This document shows positions 63,852 to 64,000 of a DNA stretch of 64,000 nt, one piece after another. This DNA is from Candidatus Desulfofervidaceae bacterium (GTDB taxonomy: Bacteria; Desulfobacterota; Desulfofervidia; Desulfofervidales; Desulfofervidaceae), in contig JALWFG010000014.1 in the NCBI GenBank assembly GCA_027038965.1, positions 20,334 through 84,333 of the forward strand, in the 5' to 3' direction. The notes beneath the pieces are model-generated. The model was given only the letters and a program-made list of their open reading frames with translations. It searched no databases and was not told the origin of the DNA. The stretch's first letter is position 1. Every line of letters begins with the position of its first letter. Made by a program: the position numbers and the translations under genes.

Positions 63852-64000
63852 ATGATAACACTCTCCTGTAGATTGGAATTTAGAACCTTAGAAGAAGAAA
63901 AAGAGGTGTTGTCTCTTATGCGAAACTTTTCTGCCTGTATGAGATATGCCTACAACAGACTCCTTGAAGGATGGAAAAGAAAAGAACTCAAAAAATACTT
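63852..64000 (+). CDS. TnpB-family protein, N-terminal part at window edge
   Basis: An open frame reading MITLSCRLEFRTLEEEKEVL and then SLMRNFSACMRYAYNRLLEG runs off the window end. This is the usual N-terminus of IS605/IS607 TnpB proteins, of a different subgroup from the TnpB at 50046. No good ribosome site is seen, and no tnpA lies in the 130 bp before it, so it may be an orphan or non-autonomous copy. Confidence 0.7.
   Translation, partial: MITLSCRLEFRTLEEEKEVLSLMRNFSACMRYAYNRLLEGWKRKELKKY

Overview
The window is an AT-rich bacterial chromosome segment from a sulfate-reducing bacterium, probably a (moderately) thermophilic member of the Desulfobacterota/Thermodesulfobacteriota. The basis is the sulfate-respiration genes aprA, qmoABC, dsrAB and dsrD, the diderm LPS genes lptA/B/C, lptE and kdsC, futalosine-type menaquinone synthesis, and a gene order typical of that phylum. 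Resemblance to Candidatus Desulfofervidus-like organisms is only an impression. No rRNA, tRNA or CRISPR array was seen.

Layout. (1) 1-9,400, + strand: the 3' part of aprA, a terminator, qmoABC, a strong sigma-70 promoter, dsrA-dsrB-dsrD and a terminator. Together these carry electrons from menaquinol to APS reductase and supply the sulfite reductase. (2) 9,500-16,400, - strand: rimI, a mannose-type EIIA, rapZ, hpf, rpoN, lptB, lptA, lptC, kdsC and ubiE/menG. (3) 16,500-19,400: an HdrD/TmcB-like Fe-S protein (-) faces a divergent sigma-54 activator (+). Between them lie a near-consensus -24/-12 promoter and palindromic upstream sites. (4) 19,400-29,400, accessory-rich: a PIN toxin-antitoxin pair, an ATPase remnant, the mqnE-mqnC-mqnX-mqnA menaquinone operon led by a TetR gene, a histidine kinase behind a tetranucleotide repeat of about 24 units, a DEAD-box helicase, a PIN gene broken by a palindromic repeat, and a Phd/PIN toxin-antitoxin unit ending in an integron attC-like site. 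(5) 29,700-49,800, housekeeping: mutS2-dnaG-rpoD-gatC-gatA-pepA (+), panB, a Gate-domain membrane protein, glnD, a 23-residue membrane peptide and a CDF-NifX fusion transporter (-), then ribBA-ribH-nusB-leuS (+). (6) 49,800-54,300: an IS607-type element with a decayed tnpA and a large TnpB, plus an archaeal-type ATPase, lying between leuS and lptE. lptE then overlaps rpsT tail to tail. A cluster of hairpin repeats follows. (7) 54,300-60,900: cfa, mnmE, a YpdA-like flavoprotein, a WbaP-type sugar transferase and a Wzz-type protein. (8) 60,950-64,000: a DUF4143 ATPase whose first 290 bp are duplicated exactly on the far side of a hicBA module, a lone hicB and the start of a second TnpB.

Recurring structure outside genes is notable. 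It includes a 26-bp perfect palindrome family, a second repeat family placed before toxin-antitoxin genes, strong GC-clamped hairpins, degenerate heptamer tracts, and several genes whose predicted -10 box lies 6 nt before the start codon, which suggests leaderless mRNAs.
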